From assembly GCF_002160515.1 (NCBI RefSeq), contig NZ_NFKS01000013.1, positions 1 through 64,000 on the forward strand: a stretch of 64,000 bases of DNA. The letters run 5' to 3'. Under the pieces are notes generated by a model. It ran no database searches. It saw nothing but the letters and a program-made list of their open reading frames with translations, and was not told the origin of the DNA. This DNA is from Anaeromassilibacillus sp. An172 (lineage in GTDB: Bacteria > Bacillota > Clostridia > Oscillospirales > Acutalibacteraceae). Made by a program: the position numbers and the translations under genes. Every line of letters begins with the position of its first letter. The first letter of the stretch is position 1. Below are positions 15,685-23,167 of the stretch, piece after piece.

Positions 15685-17631
15685 ATGCTTAAAAAAGAAA
15701 ATATAAAAGCAATTTGTTCTATAGACACCTTTGATAACAGTTTGAAGCTGTGTAAACAGGACAACATAATCAAGGTTCAGATAAATGATATGGGCGAATA
15801 CGGCGTAAAGGTAACAGGTCTTGTAAAGGGAAATTTCGGATTTTACCATACATCAAAGCTTACCTTAAACCCAAACTACAGAAATATTATTGAGGGATAC
15901 GACTGTAACTGCTATGAAATAGAGACAATAAAAGGCCCGTGCAGACACTGCATGGCGCTGGCTTTGGCTTTGGCTGAGGACTCCGACGAGAACTTTGACT
16001 TTAAGCTTAAGCCAAGGGAGAATAAAAACTCCGTTTCAAATGTAATAAACAATAATGTAAATCAGAATGTTAATTCGGATATACGCCCTGAAATTAACCC
16101 TCAAATGCATCAGGATATACATGTGGAAATACCTGGTGTGTCTGCCGGAGCAACCGCCGGCGGTGAAAACCTGTATAACACAAGAAATATTGAAAACAGA
16201 TATGTAGAGAATATTAAAAATGTTGAAAATATCAGCGGCACAGCAAACAATTATGCTGATAATGCGCCAGCCGGAACAGCTTTGATACAAGACGGTGTTA
16301 AAGCTTCAGGCGAACTGACTGATAATCCTGCTGATATTTATGTTAATTTCCCAGGGGATGTTCATTCGGGTGAGGTTAACGCAGCAGCCGGTGTAACAAA
16401 TGAAACTGTTTCCGAAGAGGAAAATAAGCCGGAAGAGGAAAAATTGCCTCCGAGAGGTATGGAGATTGTCTTTGGAAATGAAAAGGTAAAGGCTTCCGAT
16501 GACGAAGAGGAAGAGAGCAAGCCTCTTGTGTGGTATCCAAACGACACAACAAAGGTTTTCCATACAAATACAGGAATAATCGGAACAATGGGAACCGGTA
16601 AAACCCAGTTTACAAAATCACTTATAACTCAGCTTTACCGTCAGCAGAAAAATAATTTTAACGGTAATCCTTTGGGAATTTTGATTTTCGACTACAAGGG
16701 CGATTACAACAACACAAAAAAAGACTTTGTAGAAGCCACAAATGCAAAGGTTTTGAAGCTTCACAGACTGCCTTTTAATCCTTTGTCAATTTTTGAAACA
16801 AAGGAATACAAGCCGTTGCTTCCGGTACACACAGCAAATACATTTAAAGACACACTTGCAAGAGCTTTCAGACTTGGTCCTAAACAGCAGACTGTCCTCT
16901 ACACATGTATGATGCAGGCATATGAGAAAATGGGTATATTCCCCAACGAGCCTGAAACATGGCAGAGAAGCGCTCCTACATTTGAAATGGTTTACGACAT
17001 ATACGATAAGAACGAAAGCGTAGTTAAAAACGATTCCCTTGCTGCTGTAATGCAGAAAATCAACGCTTTCCAGCTTTTCGAGCCTAAGCCATACAGCACA
17101 GCTTCACTTTTTGATATATTGGACGGTGTTGTGGTTATTGACCTTTCAGGATATGACCCTGACTTGCAGAGCCTTATTGTTGCAATAACCCTTGACCAGT
17201 TCTATTCACAGATGCACGCCGCAGGTTCAAGTGCTACCGACGGTACTTTGCGCCAGCTCACAAAATTCATACTTGTAGACGAGGCTGACAACTTTATGAA
17301 AGAGGAGTTCCCGTCTTTGAAGAAGATAATGAAAGAGGGAAGAGAATTCGGTGTCGGAACAATTCTTTCCACCCAGTTCCTTGACCATTTTGTAGCCGGT
17401 GAGGACAACTACTCAAAATATATTTTGACATGGATTGTGCACAATGTTGCCGACTTAAAGAAAAACGATGTGGAGTTTGTATTTAAGACAAAAGCCAACA
17501 GCGAAGAGACAAACGCAATCTATCAAAACATCAAAGGCCTTGACAGATTTAACAGCGCAGTAAAAATAGGAAACGAAAGCGTTAGATACATCAAAGAAAA
17601 GCCTTTCTTTGAGCTTGTCAAAGAGAATTGA
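15685..17631 (+). CDS. SWIM zinc-finger protein with HerA/FtsK-superfamily ATPase domain
   Basis: 648 residues. A SWIM finger lies near the N-terminus (C74, C76, C86, H88; pattern CxC-x9-CxH). Residues about 110-280 are an Asn/Gly/Glu-rich linker. The ATPase domain has Walker A GTMGTGKT (300-307), strand ILIFDYKGDY (332-341) typical of HerA/VirB4-like proteins, Walker B ILVDEADN (529-536) and a Gln-containing sensor strand GTILSTQF (558-565). Such ATPases usually form hexamers that move DNA or protein; SWIM fingers bind DNA or proteins. No membrane segment. Last gene of the operon; the terminator follows 12 bases after the stop. Substrate unknown; HerA-type relatives occur in DNA repair, conjugation and several defence systems. 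Confidence 0.87.
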   Translation: MLKKENIKAICSIDTFDNSLKLCKQDNIIKVQINDMGEYGVKVTGLVKGNFGFYHTSKLTLNPNYRNIIEGYDCNCYEIETIKGPCRHCMALALALAEDSDENFDFKLKPRENKNSVSNVINNNVNQNVNSDIRPEINPQMHQDIHVEIPGVSAGATAGGENLYNTRNIENRYVENIKNVENISGTANNYADNAPAGTALIQDGVKASGELTDNPADIYVNFPGDVHSGEVNAAAGVTNETVSEEENKPEEEKLPPRGMEIVFGNEKVKASDDEEEESKPLVWYPNDTTKVFHTNTGIIGTMGTGKTQFTKSLITQLYRQQKNNFNGNPLGILIFDYKGDYNNTKKDFVEATNAKVLKLHRLPFNPLSIFETKEYKPLLPVHTANTFKDTLARAFRLGPKQQTVLYTCMMQAYEKMGIFPNEPETWQRSAPTFEMVYDIYDKNESVVKNDSLAAVMQKINAFQLFEPKPYSTASLFDILDGVVVIDLSGYDPDLQSLIVAITLDQFYSQMHAAGSSATDGTLRQLTKFILVDEADNFMKEEFPSLKKIMKEGREFGVGTILSTQFLDHFVAGEDNYSKYILTWIVHNVADLKKNDVEFVFKTKANSEETNAIYQNIKGLDRFNSAVKIGNESVRYIKEKPFFELVKEN

Positions 17632-17643
17632 TAATAAAAAAAC

Positions 17644-17680
17644 AAAAGACAGCAGTTGAAAAAACTGCTGTCTTTTATTT
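17644..17680 (+). terminator. Terminator closing the long operon
   Basis: AAAAGACAGCAGTT (17644-17657) pairs with AACTGCTGTCTTTT (17663-17676), a 14-bp perfect stem with T-rich flank. The att-like repeat begins at 17681, immediately after. Confidence 0.88.
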
Positions 17681-17724
17681 TGGCACCCCCTGCGGGAATC
17701 GAACCCACAACTAACCCTTAGGAG
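17681..17724 (-). repeat. Distal att site: 44-bp copy of the tRNA-Arg 3' half
   Basis: Identical to 19504-19547, covering the tRNA from the anticodon loop to CCA. The match stops abruptly at 17725. This is the standard footprint of tyrosine-integrase insertion into a tRNA 3' end. Not a functional tRNA, since the 5' half is missing. Confidence 0.9.
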
Positions 17725-17857
17725 AAGCCCCCGAGGGGCATTTTTGACTCCCTGCAAATCCACGAAAATCCTTGATTTTACTGGCGTTTCCGGGGTTTCG
17801 TTGTTAGTAAATTCCCGTCCAAAACCTGATAATTTTTCGTGGTTTTTTGCCTTCCTT

Positions 17858-18087
17858 TTAGCAGGGTATTAGCAAATGCAAAGAAATATGGGAAACATCA
17901 TTGAGTTAATCTGTAACCCATAAATCACAGGAAACGCATTTCAAGTTTAAGCATTCTTTTATGCAAATAAATAATCTGCGTTCAAATATTATAATGTTTT
18001 TTCGTCTTGATTTCAAGGTTTTTCAGGTATTACAAAAGGCAACCCTGACGGATTGCCTTTTTTGTATGACTAAATTGTTTTTGCTAA
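17858..18087. promoter_or_regulatory. Left cluster of TTAGCA/TGCTAA motifs
   Basis: TTAGCA at 17858 and 17869, TGCTAA at 18082. The same word is dense at the other end of the element. Possible integrase arm-type or accessory binding sites. Confidence 0.4.
18034..18063 (+). terminator. Hairpin terminator inside the element
   Basis: AAAAGGCAA (18034-18042) pairs with TTGCCTTTT (18053-18061), followed by more T. No gene is visible upstream within the element, consistent with a deletion that removed it. Confidence 0.6.
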
Positions 18088-18426
18088 TCTGTATCATAGG
18101 AATTTCACCTCTGCCGGGTACTCCGCCAGCTCCGTAGAGAAGTATCATTATCCTTCTGACTGTCATCGCCGTAACAGGGGCAACCTGTTACTTATACCGG
18201 GAGTTCTCGCTGTTCTGAAATGCAGAAGTCACGGCGTACCCGATAAGGTGGCTAAAATCATCAGAATCAAACTCTTAGTGAATGACTTATTCAGTTGTCA
18301 AAGTACAAGTGAAAGGCTTCCGTTTTCGCAGTTCGGAATTAACCCATTCACTTGTTTGAAATGGGAGAGCGTTTTTGGGAGGTATTTTTTCAAAATTTCT
18401 TGAATAAATTTTTTGCAAACAAAAAA

Positions 18427-18464
18427 GCCGCCTATTTACCTCTTAATTGAGGTCAATAGACGGC
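18427..18464 (-). terminator. Hairpin terminator, minus strand
   Basis: GCCGCCTATTTACCTC and GAGGTCAATAGACGGC form a long imperfect stem with TTAATT between; six A on the left give a T-run on the minus strand. It could stop leftward transcription from the small minus-strand gene at 19145. Confidence 0.55.
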
Positions 18465-18561
18465 GGGTAGAAATATTCATAGTTTTGGTGTATAATAGAA
18501 AAAGACAAATTTGAATTTATCAGAAAATGAGGAATAGTTGAAATGGAGGCGCTATAATAAC

Positions 18562-18885
18562 ATGAAGATTGAAGGGAACCAGAAAGAACTGGATGCAATG
18601 GTAGAATTTCATAAGGGAAACCGTGTCGAGGGGCTGAGACTGCAAGAAGAATTTGCAGCGGAATTTCGTAAGGAGTATAAAGACAAAGATCACTGTCCTT
18701 GCCTGAAAGCCTGTCGTTATCACGGAAACTGTAAGGAATGTGTAGCAATCCACAGAGCGCATCAGGAACATGTTCCTAATTGTATGCGACCATTGATTAA
18801 TAAAAAATTGAAATTGATGTCAGAATTAACAGAGCATACCTTGGCAAATGAAATAGAAGCTCCACATGAGATTTTAAGAAAATAG
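18562..18885 (+). CDS. Small cysteine-rich protein of the integrative element
   Basis: 107 residues. The middle carries CPCLKACRYHGNCKECVAIH, a Cys/His cluster resembling a small zinc- or metal-binding module found in short uncharacterised clostridial proteins. The N-terminal half is helical and charged. No signal peptide. GGAGG at 18545-18549 is 12 bases before the ATG at 18562, slightly long; an in-frame TTG at 18538 lies before the site and is rejected. A terminator follows at 18930. Function unknown. Confidence 0.65.
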   Translation: MKIEGNQKELDAMVEFHKGNRVEGLRLQEEFAAEFRKEYKDKDHCPCLKACRYHGNCKECVAIHRAHQEHVPNCMRPLINKKLKLMSELTEHTLANEIEAPHEILRK

Positions 18886-18929
18886 GCAAGTCAAATTCAA
18901 GTTTGTCGTACTCACTTTAAATAATCAAA

Positions 18930-18960
18930 GACCGCTTACATCGTGTAGGCGGTCTCTTTT
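18930..18960 (+). terminator. Terminator of the small Cys-rich gene
   Basis: GACCGCTTACA pairs with TGTAGGCGGTC (one G-T pair), followed by TCTTTT. Confidence 0.8.
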
Positions 18961-18965
18961 CGTGT

Positions 18966-19145
18966 TTAGATATATTTGATTTTGAACTTTCTTTTCTTGG
19001 CTGAAAGCACCTTACAGAGAACATCAGGGGCCCCATCGGTGTATCTGCCTTGTGCTATCAAGCTGTTCTTCAAACGGATAAGTGATTGTATCAATATGCT
19101 GTATTCGTCATTGGAAAGGTATAAATGATATTTCTGTTCTTTCAA
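18966..19145 (-). CDS. Short conserved-looking protein of the integrative element
   Basis: 59 residues from a TTG start at 19145, 8 bases after a perfect AGGAGG on the minus strand; the GTG at 19154 overlaps that site. The sequence (QKYHLYLSNDEYSILIQSLI) is a helical, basic protein of a kind often seen in Firmicutes integrative elements, but I cannot give a function. It supports the mobile origin of the segment. Confidence 0.65.
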   Translation of the reverse strand: MKEQKYHLYLSNDEYSILIQSLIRLKNSLIAQGRYTDGAPDVLCKVLSAKKRKFKIKYI

Positions 19146-19262
19146 AACAACCACCTCCTGTTACCGTAATTATATAATAATAAAGGACATAGAGACAGTG
19201 TGCGATTGTCTCTTGACCACCCCTAAATGAACAAATTAACAGGATAACAACCGCCTTGTCCA

Positions 19263-19432
19263 TTAGCAAGGATTTTGCTCGTTTTTTTCTCCAATTAGCA
19301 GAGAGGGCATTTTCATTAGCAAAATGGCAAAAATCCTGCTAATTTTTATTAGCAAGCCGTACACCTGAAAGGTGAGTGTTCCAAAGTTAATAAAAAACCG
19401 GCTTGCTAACATTTGCTAACAGGATTTTAGCA
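19263..19432. promoter_or_regulatory. Dense TTAGCA/TGCTAA cluster, likely integrase arm sites
   Basis: TTAGCA at 19263, 19295, 19316, 19349 and 19427, and TGCTAA at 19337, 19404 and 19414, all within 170 bases and 70-240 bases from the att repeat. Clustered short direct and inverted words next to att sites are typical of tyrosine-integrase arm binding and excisionase sites. Confidence 0.55.
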
Positions 19433-19503
19433 GAAATTGAAAATGGGTAAAAATCAAAAAAGCCTGAAAACCCAGTAAAATCAAGGCTTTCAGGCGTTGT
19501 TTG

Positions 19504-19578
19504 TGGCACCCCCTGCGGGAATCGAACCCACAACTAACCCTTAGGAGGGGTTTATTATATCCATTTAACTAAAGGGGC
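19504..19578 (-). tRNA. tRNA-Arg (anticodon CCT)
   Basis: On the minus strand the gene runs GCCCCTT (acceptor), TAGTTAAATGGATATAA (D arm), anticodon arm ACCCCTCCTAAGGGT with CCT, GGGTTCGATTCCC (T arm), AGGGGGT, G, CCA. Acceptor closes with one G-T pair. CCA is encoded. It is the attachment site of the adjacent element, which left the gene intact. Confidence 0.95.
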
Positions 19579-19981
19579 GTATTATATTTTGAGGCTTTTT
19601 TACTGTCGGTAAATCACATGTATCAAATTTCTGAAATCTCGTTATGAAGCTTTATAAAAAGCTTTACTGCATTTTTATATTCTATATCAATTTTTGGAAA
19701 AAGTCAATAGCGGGTGGTTACAGACTTTATAATACTACGGCGGCAAAAGCATTTATAAAAAGCGATTCTTTCTCCTATAATATTTTAGAATTTTACATAT
19801 TTACGGTGAATGAAGCTTGTATACACGATAGTTATGATTTATTTGCGAAAATTTTATTTATAATTTGAAAAATACAATTTTTAAACGTTTCGGAATGTGG
19901 AAGTAATTTTTCGCATACATATTTCCATAATATAAATTGTGTGTATTATCTAAAAATATATGCGGGAACACTTGTTTAGGG
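19579..19981. other. Gene-free AT-rich stretch
   Basis: A 74-codon open frame at 19644-19868 exists but has no ribosome site and AT-rich, non-protein-like composition. I see no gene here. Confidence 0.5.
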
Positions 19982-20010
19982 TTGACATTTTACAAAAAAA
20001 CTGTTAATAT
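19982..20010 (+). promoter_or_regulatory. Strong promoter of the PTS operon
   Basis: TTGACA (19982-19987), 17-base spacer, TAATAT (20005-20010). Confidence 0.8.
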
Positions 20011-20016
20011 ATCTAT

Positions 20017-20289
20017 AAATGATGGCGAACGCAATACTAAAGTTCGTAAAAATGAATATTATATATGTTTTTATTCATTTTTATCTGTTTTGACATAAAT
20101 CACTCGCTTAGTATATTTCAATAAATAGGCAAAATTTGCGGTTGCGTTCCCGTGACTGGATCGTGTTTATATTTTGTATTTAAAAGGAAAATGAAATGGT
20201 TATTTTTCCTCTTTTTCCTTTTTTATTTTTTCATTTTAATACATCATTTAGACTGAGATAAACATTCAGGCAGGAAGGAGATATTTATA
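20017..20289 (+). other. Long leader of the PTS operon
   Basis: About 270 bases lie between the predicted start site and the first codon. An AT-only hairpin (AATGAATA/TATTCATT, about 20050-20081) and a polypyrimidine tract (20203-20235) are present. I do not recognise a riboswitch or a LicT/SacY-type antiterminator site, but the length suggests post-initiation control. Confidence 0.4.
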
Positions 20290-20805
20290 ATGGCAGGCTT
20301 TTTTAAAAAATTATTTGGAGATAACAGCGCTTCAAAGGCTCCGGCATCAAATGAAATAAAACTTTTCAATCCAATCGAGGGTGAGGTTATTCCTCTTTCC
20401 GAGGTTAAGGACGAAGTTTTCAGTCAGGAAATTCTGGGAAAAGGTATTGCTGTCAGACCATCAGTAGGCAAGGTTTTCTCACCTGCTAACGGAACAATTC
20501 AGCAGATATTTGATACACTTCATGCAGTAAGCATTCTCACCGACGACGGTGTAGACGTTCTTATTCATGTTGGTTTTGATACAGTTAAGCTTAAAGGTAA
20601 ACACTTTAAGGGTCATGTTACAGCAGAGCAGAAGGTTAAAGCCGGCGATCTCCTTATCGAGTTTGATATCGACGCTATTAAGGCAGAGGGCTATGACCTT
20701 ACATCTCCGATGATCGTATGCAACACCTACGATTACAAAGACGTTATTACCAAGACCGGCGAAATGAAGCCTCTTGAGGAAGTTATCCAGTTGGTTAAAG
20801 GTTGA
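20290..20805 (+). CDS. crr: PTS EIIA component, glucose family
   Basis: 171 residues: an 18-residue Lys/Ala-rich leader and one EIIA(Glc)-type domain. Both active-site His are present, in FDTLHAVSI and VLIHVGFDTVKL; the second accepts phosphate from HPr, the first stabilises it. As a free-standing EIIA it feeds a membrane permease lacking its own IIA, which fits the IICB gene at 23168. AAGGAG precedes the ATG. First gene of a IIA-ptsI-ptsH-IICB cluster with a strong promoter. Confidence 0.93.
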   Translation: MAGFFKKLFGDNSASKAPASNEIKLFNPIEGEVIPLSEVKDEVFSQEILGKGIAVRPSVGKVFSPANGTIQQIFDTLHAVSILTDDGVDVLIHVGFDTVKLKGKHFKGHVTAEQKVKAGDLLIEFDIDAIKAEGYDLTSPMIVCNTYDYKDVITKTGEMKPLEEVIQLVKG

Positions 20806-20873
20806 TTTTAAATCTTTAATTTAAAAAATTTTGTACGGCTTATAAATTTTTAAAATCTGGCAGGTGAAAAGTA

Positions 20874-22523
20874 ATGCAAACCGGAAACGGAAAAGGAGTT
20901 TTTGCCGGAATTGCTATCGGAAAGGTATTCGTCTTCAAAAAACAGGAGCTGGTAATCGTTAGAGGTACTGCTAATACTGTTGAAGAAGAGGTTGCAAGAT
21001 ATAAGGCAGCAAAAGAGCTTTCGGCTAAACAATTAAAAGCTTTGTTTGACAAAACAGCCGCCGAGGTTGGTCAGGAAGAGGCTATGATTATAGATGTTCA
21101 GCTTCTCATGCTTGACGACCTTGACTACGAAGAAGAGGTAATGAGAAAGATTACCGAAGAAAATGAAAATGCCGCCTATGCTGTTACTGCAACAGGTGAA
21201 GAATTTGCAGATTTCTTTGCATCTATGGACGACCCATATATGAAGGCGAGAGCTGTGGATGTTGGCGACGTTTCAAAGCGTATAGCAATGAATATTCAGG
21301 GAATTAACCCTGACGGTATAAAGATGGAAGAACCAATGATTATTGTTGCTGAGGATTTGACACCAAGTGAAACTCTCCAGCTTGACAAAAACATGATTTT
21401 GGCTTTTGTAACACAAAAAGGTTCTTCAAATTCACACACCGCTATTCTTGCAAGAACAATGAATATTCCTTCCCTTGTAGGCGCTGACATTGAGATTACT
21501 CCGGAGCTTAACGGAAAACTCATGATTGTTGACGGCAACAGCGGAAAATATTATATAGACCCTGATGATATTACTCTTGATGAAAAGGAAAGACGCCGTA
21601 AGGCTCAGCTCCAGCAGAAAGAGCTTTTGAATCAGCTTAAGGGCAAAGAAAATGTAACAATCGACGGAAGAAAGATTAACATATATGCAAATATCGGTAA
21701 TCCTAAGGATGTCGAGCTTGTTATAAACAACGATGCAGGCGGAATCGGTCTTTTCAGAAGTGAGTTCCTCTATCTGGGAAGAGACAGTGCCCCAACCGAA
21801 GAAGAGCAGTTTGCAAGCTATAAGTATGTTGCAGAGAAGATGAACGGCAAAAAGGTTATAATCAGAACTCTGGACATCGGCGCAGACAAGAAAGCCGATT
21901 ACTTCGGATTTGAACAGGAGGAAAACCCTGCTTTGGGATACAGAGCTATAAGAATTTGTCTTGACCAGGTTGACCTCTTTAAAACACAGCTCAGAGCAAT
22001 CTATAGAGCTTCCGCTTTTGGTCAGATTTCAATTATGTTCCCGATGATTATCTCAGTTTCAGAGGTAAGAAGAATTAAAGAAATCTGCGAAGAGGTTAAG
22101 GAAGAGCTTATCAAAGAGGGATACGAGATAGCACCTCATGTTGAGCTTGGTATTATGATTGAAACACCTGCTGCCGTTATGGTTTCAGAGGAGCTTGCTA
22201 AGGAAGTTGAGTTCTTCAGCGTAGGTACAAACGACCTTACCCAGTACACATTGGCTATTGACAGGCAGAATGCAAAGCTTGACAAGATTTATGATGCTCA
22301 TCATCCTGCGATCCTCAGAATGCTCAAGATGATTGTTGACAATGCACACAAAGCAGGCGCTTGGGCAGGTATCTGCGGCGAGCTCGGTTCTGATACAACA
22401 CTTACAGAAACATTCCTTAAAATGGGATTTGACGAGCTTTCAGTATCTCCTACATTTGTTCTCAGTGTTAGAAAGGCAGTAAGAGATACAGACCTTTCCA
22501 AAAAGGAAGCAGTTGTTGAATAA
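20874..22523 (+). CDS. ptsI: PTS enzyme I (phosphoenolpyruvate-protein phosphotransferase)
   Basis: 549 residues, slightly shorter than the usual 570. Transfers phosphate from phosphoenolpyruvate to HPr. Phosphohistidine loop GSSNSHTAILAR (H188), PEP-binding signature with GIGLFRSEFLYL, and the catalytic Cys region GICGELGSD near the C-terminus are all intact. AGGTGA before the ATG at 20874. Downstream ptsH follows after 46 bases; the general PTS proteins are therefore encoded with a dedicated IIA and permease, a complete PTS in one place. Confidence 0.96.
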   Translation: MQTGNGKGVFAGIAIGKVFVFKKQELVIVRGTANTVEEEVARYKAAKELSAKQLKALFDKTAAEVGQEEAMIIDVQLLMLDDLDYEEEVMRKITEENENAAYAVTATGEEFADFFASMDDPYMKARAVDVGDVSKRIAMNIQGINPDGIKMEEPMIIVAEDLTPSETLQLDKNMILAFVTQKGSSNSHTAILARTMNIPSLVGADIEITPELNGKLMIVDGNSGKYYIDPDDITLDEKERRRKAQLQQKELLNQLKGKENVTIDGRKINIYANIGNPKDVELVINNDAGGIGLFRSEFLYLGRDSAPTEEEQFASYKYVAEKMNGKKVIIRTLDIGADKKADYFGFEQEENPALGYRAIRICLDQVDLFKTQLRAIYRASAFGQISIMFPMIISVSEVRRIKEICEEVKEELIKEGYEIAPHVELGIMIETPAAVMVSEELAKEVEFFSVGTNDLTQYTLAIDRQNAKLDKIYDAHHPAILRMLKMIVDNAHKAGAWAGICGELGSDTTLTETFLKMGFDELSVSPTFVLSVRKAVRDTDLSKKEAVVE

Positions 22524-22569
22524 TAAAGAAGTTTGATAGTTTTAAAATAAAAATACGGAGGTTATTCCA

Positions 22570-22827
22570 ATGAAAACTATTACTTATACAATTAAAGATG
22601 AGTTGGGAATTCACGCAAGACCAGCCGGTCTTATTGTAAAGCTTGCAAATGGCTTTAAGAGCGATATTAAGCTTGCAGTAGGCGATAGATCAGGCGACGC
22701 AAAGAGAATTATCGGCGTTATGAAGATGGCTGCAAAGCAGGGCGAAGTTCTCACAGTTACTATAAGCGGTGAGGATGAGGATGCAGCAGCTGCTGAAATC
22801 CAGAAGTTCCTTGAGGCAAATCTTTAA
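22570..22827 (+). CDS. ptsH: Phosphocarrier protein HPr, with Arg at the regulatory Ser46 position
   Basis: 85 residues. The active-site motif GIHARPAG places His at residue 15, the site phosphorylated by enzyme I. In Firmicutes HPr, Ser46 (motif NLKSIMGVM in B. subtilis) is phosphorylated by HPr kinase for catabolite control; here the aligned stretch is DAKRIIGVMKM with Arg46. This HPr can transfer phosphate but cannot be Ser46-phosphorylated at the normal site, so CcpA-type signalling through it is doubtful (inference). ACGGAGG precedes the ATG. Confidence 0.95.
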   Translation: MKTITYTIKDELGIHARPAGLIVKLANGFKSDIKLAVGDRSGDAKRIIGVMKMAAKQGEVLTVTISGEDEDAAAAEIQKFLEANL

Positions 22828-23167
22828 TTTGTAATTTAAACTTTATTTAAGTTTATTGGCTTATATTGATACAAGGGAAGGATAATACCTTTCTTTGTAT
22901 CTGAGTATATAGGGTATTTAATAAATATTGTCGTAAATATTATGTTTTATCTTAACTTTTTACATATAAGCAAACGAAAGAATTAAAGTAAAACAAAATT
23001 TTTTTACGGTATAAACATGAACCTTGAAAAATAAATATTGAGTGGTTATTTTAATCAGGTATATTAAAAGCACAGTAACCGTATTCATTGGGCGAGAGTG
23101 GATTTTGTGTTTAGTGCTTTGATATAAAAGATACAATACATCTAAATATGAAAGGAGTAAATTTTTT
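22828..23167 (+). other. Intergenic region with a large hairpin between ptsH and the IICB gene
   Basis: GATACAAGGGAAGG (22868-22881) pairs with CCTTTCTTTGTATC (22888-22901) with two G-T pairs and no T-run, so it looks like an mRNA processing or stability element rather than a terminator. The rest is AT-rich; a separate promoter for the permease gene is likely but I see no convincing -35/-10 pair. Confidence 0.5.

Larger units (their letters stand above)
17681..19547. mobile_element. Remnant integrative element in tRNA-Arg(CCT)
   Basis: About 1.8 kb bounded by perfect 44-bp direct repeats (17681-17724 and 19504-19547). It contains two small genes (18562-18885 plus strand; 18966-19145 minus strand), several hairpins and clusters of TTAGCA/TGCTAA next to both ends, a pattern expected of integrase arm-binding sites. 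No integrase, relaxase or replication gene is visible, so it is either a deletion remnant or a satellite mobilised in trans (inference). 17725-18500 holds no gene I can support. Confidence 0.8.

Noticed and set aside
5259-17631. Known defence types (restriction-modification, CBASS, Thoeris, BREX, phosphorothioation)
   Set aside because: No methylase, cyclase, TIR, nuclease or Dnd/Pgl component could be recognised in the operon; HerA similarity alone is not enough.
17681-17724. Second functional tRNA gene
   Set aside because: Only the 3' 44 bases are present; no D arm or 5' acceptor strand.
18100-18230. Hydrophobic reading frame (TVIAVTGATCYLYREFSLF) inside the integrative element
   Set aside because: No start codon with ribosome site; a stop lies just upstream. 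Probably a fragment of a lost element gene, not a gene.
19644-19868. 74-codon open frame after tRNA-Arg
   Set aside because: No ribosome binding site, composition like AT-rich noncoding DNA, no recognisable motif.
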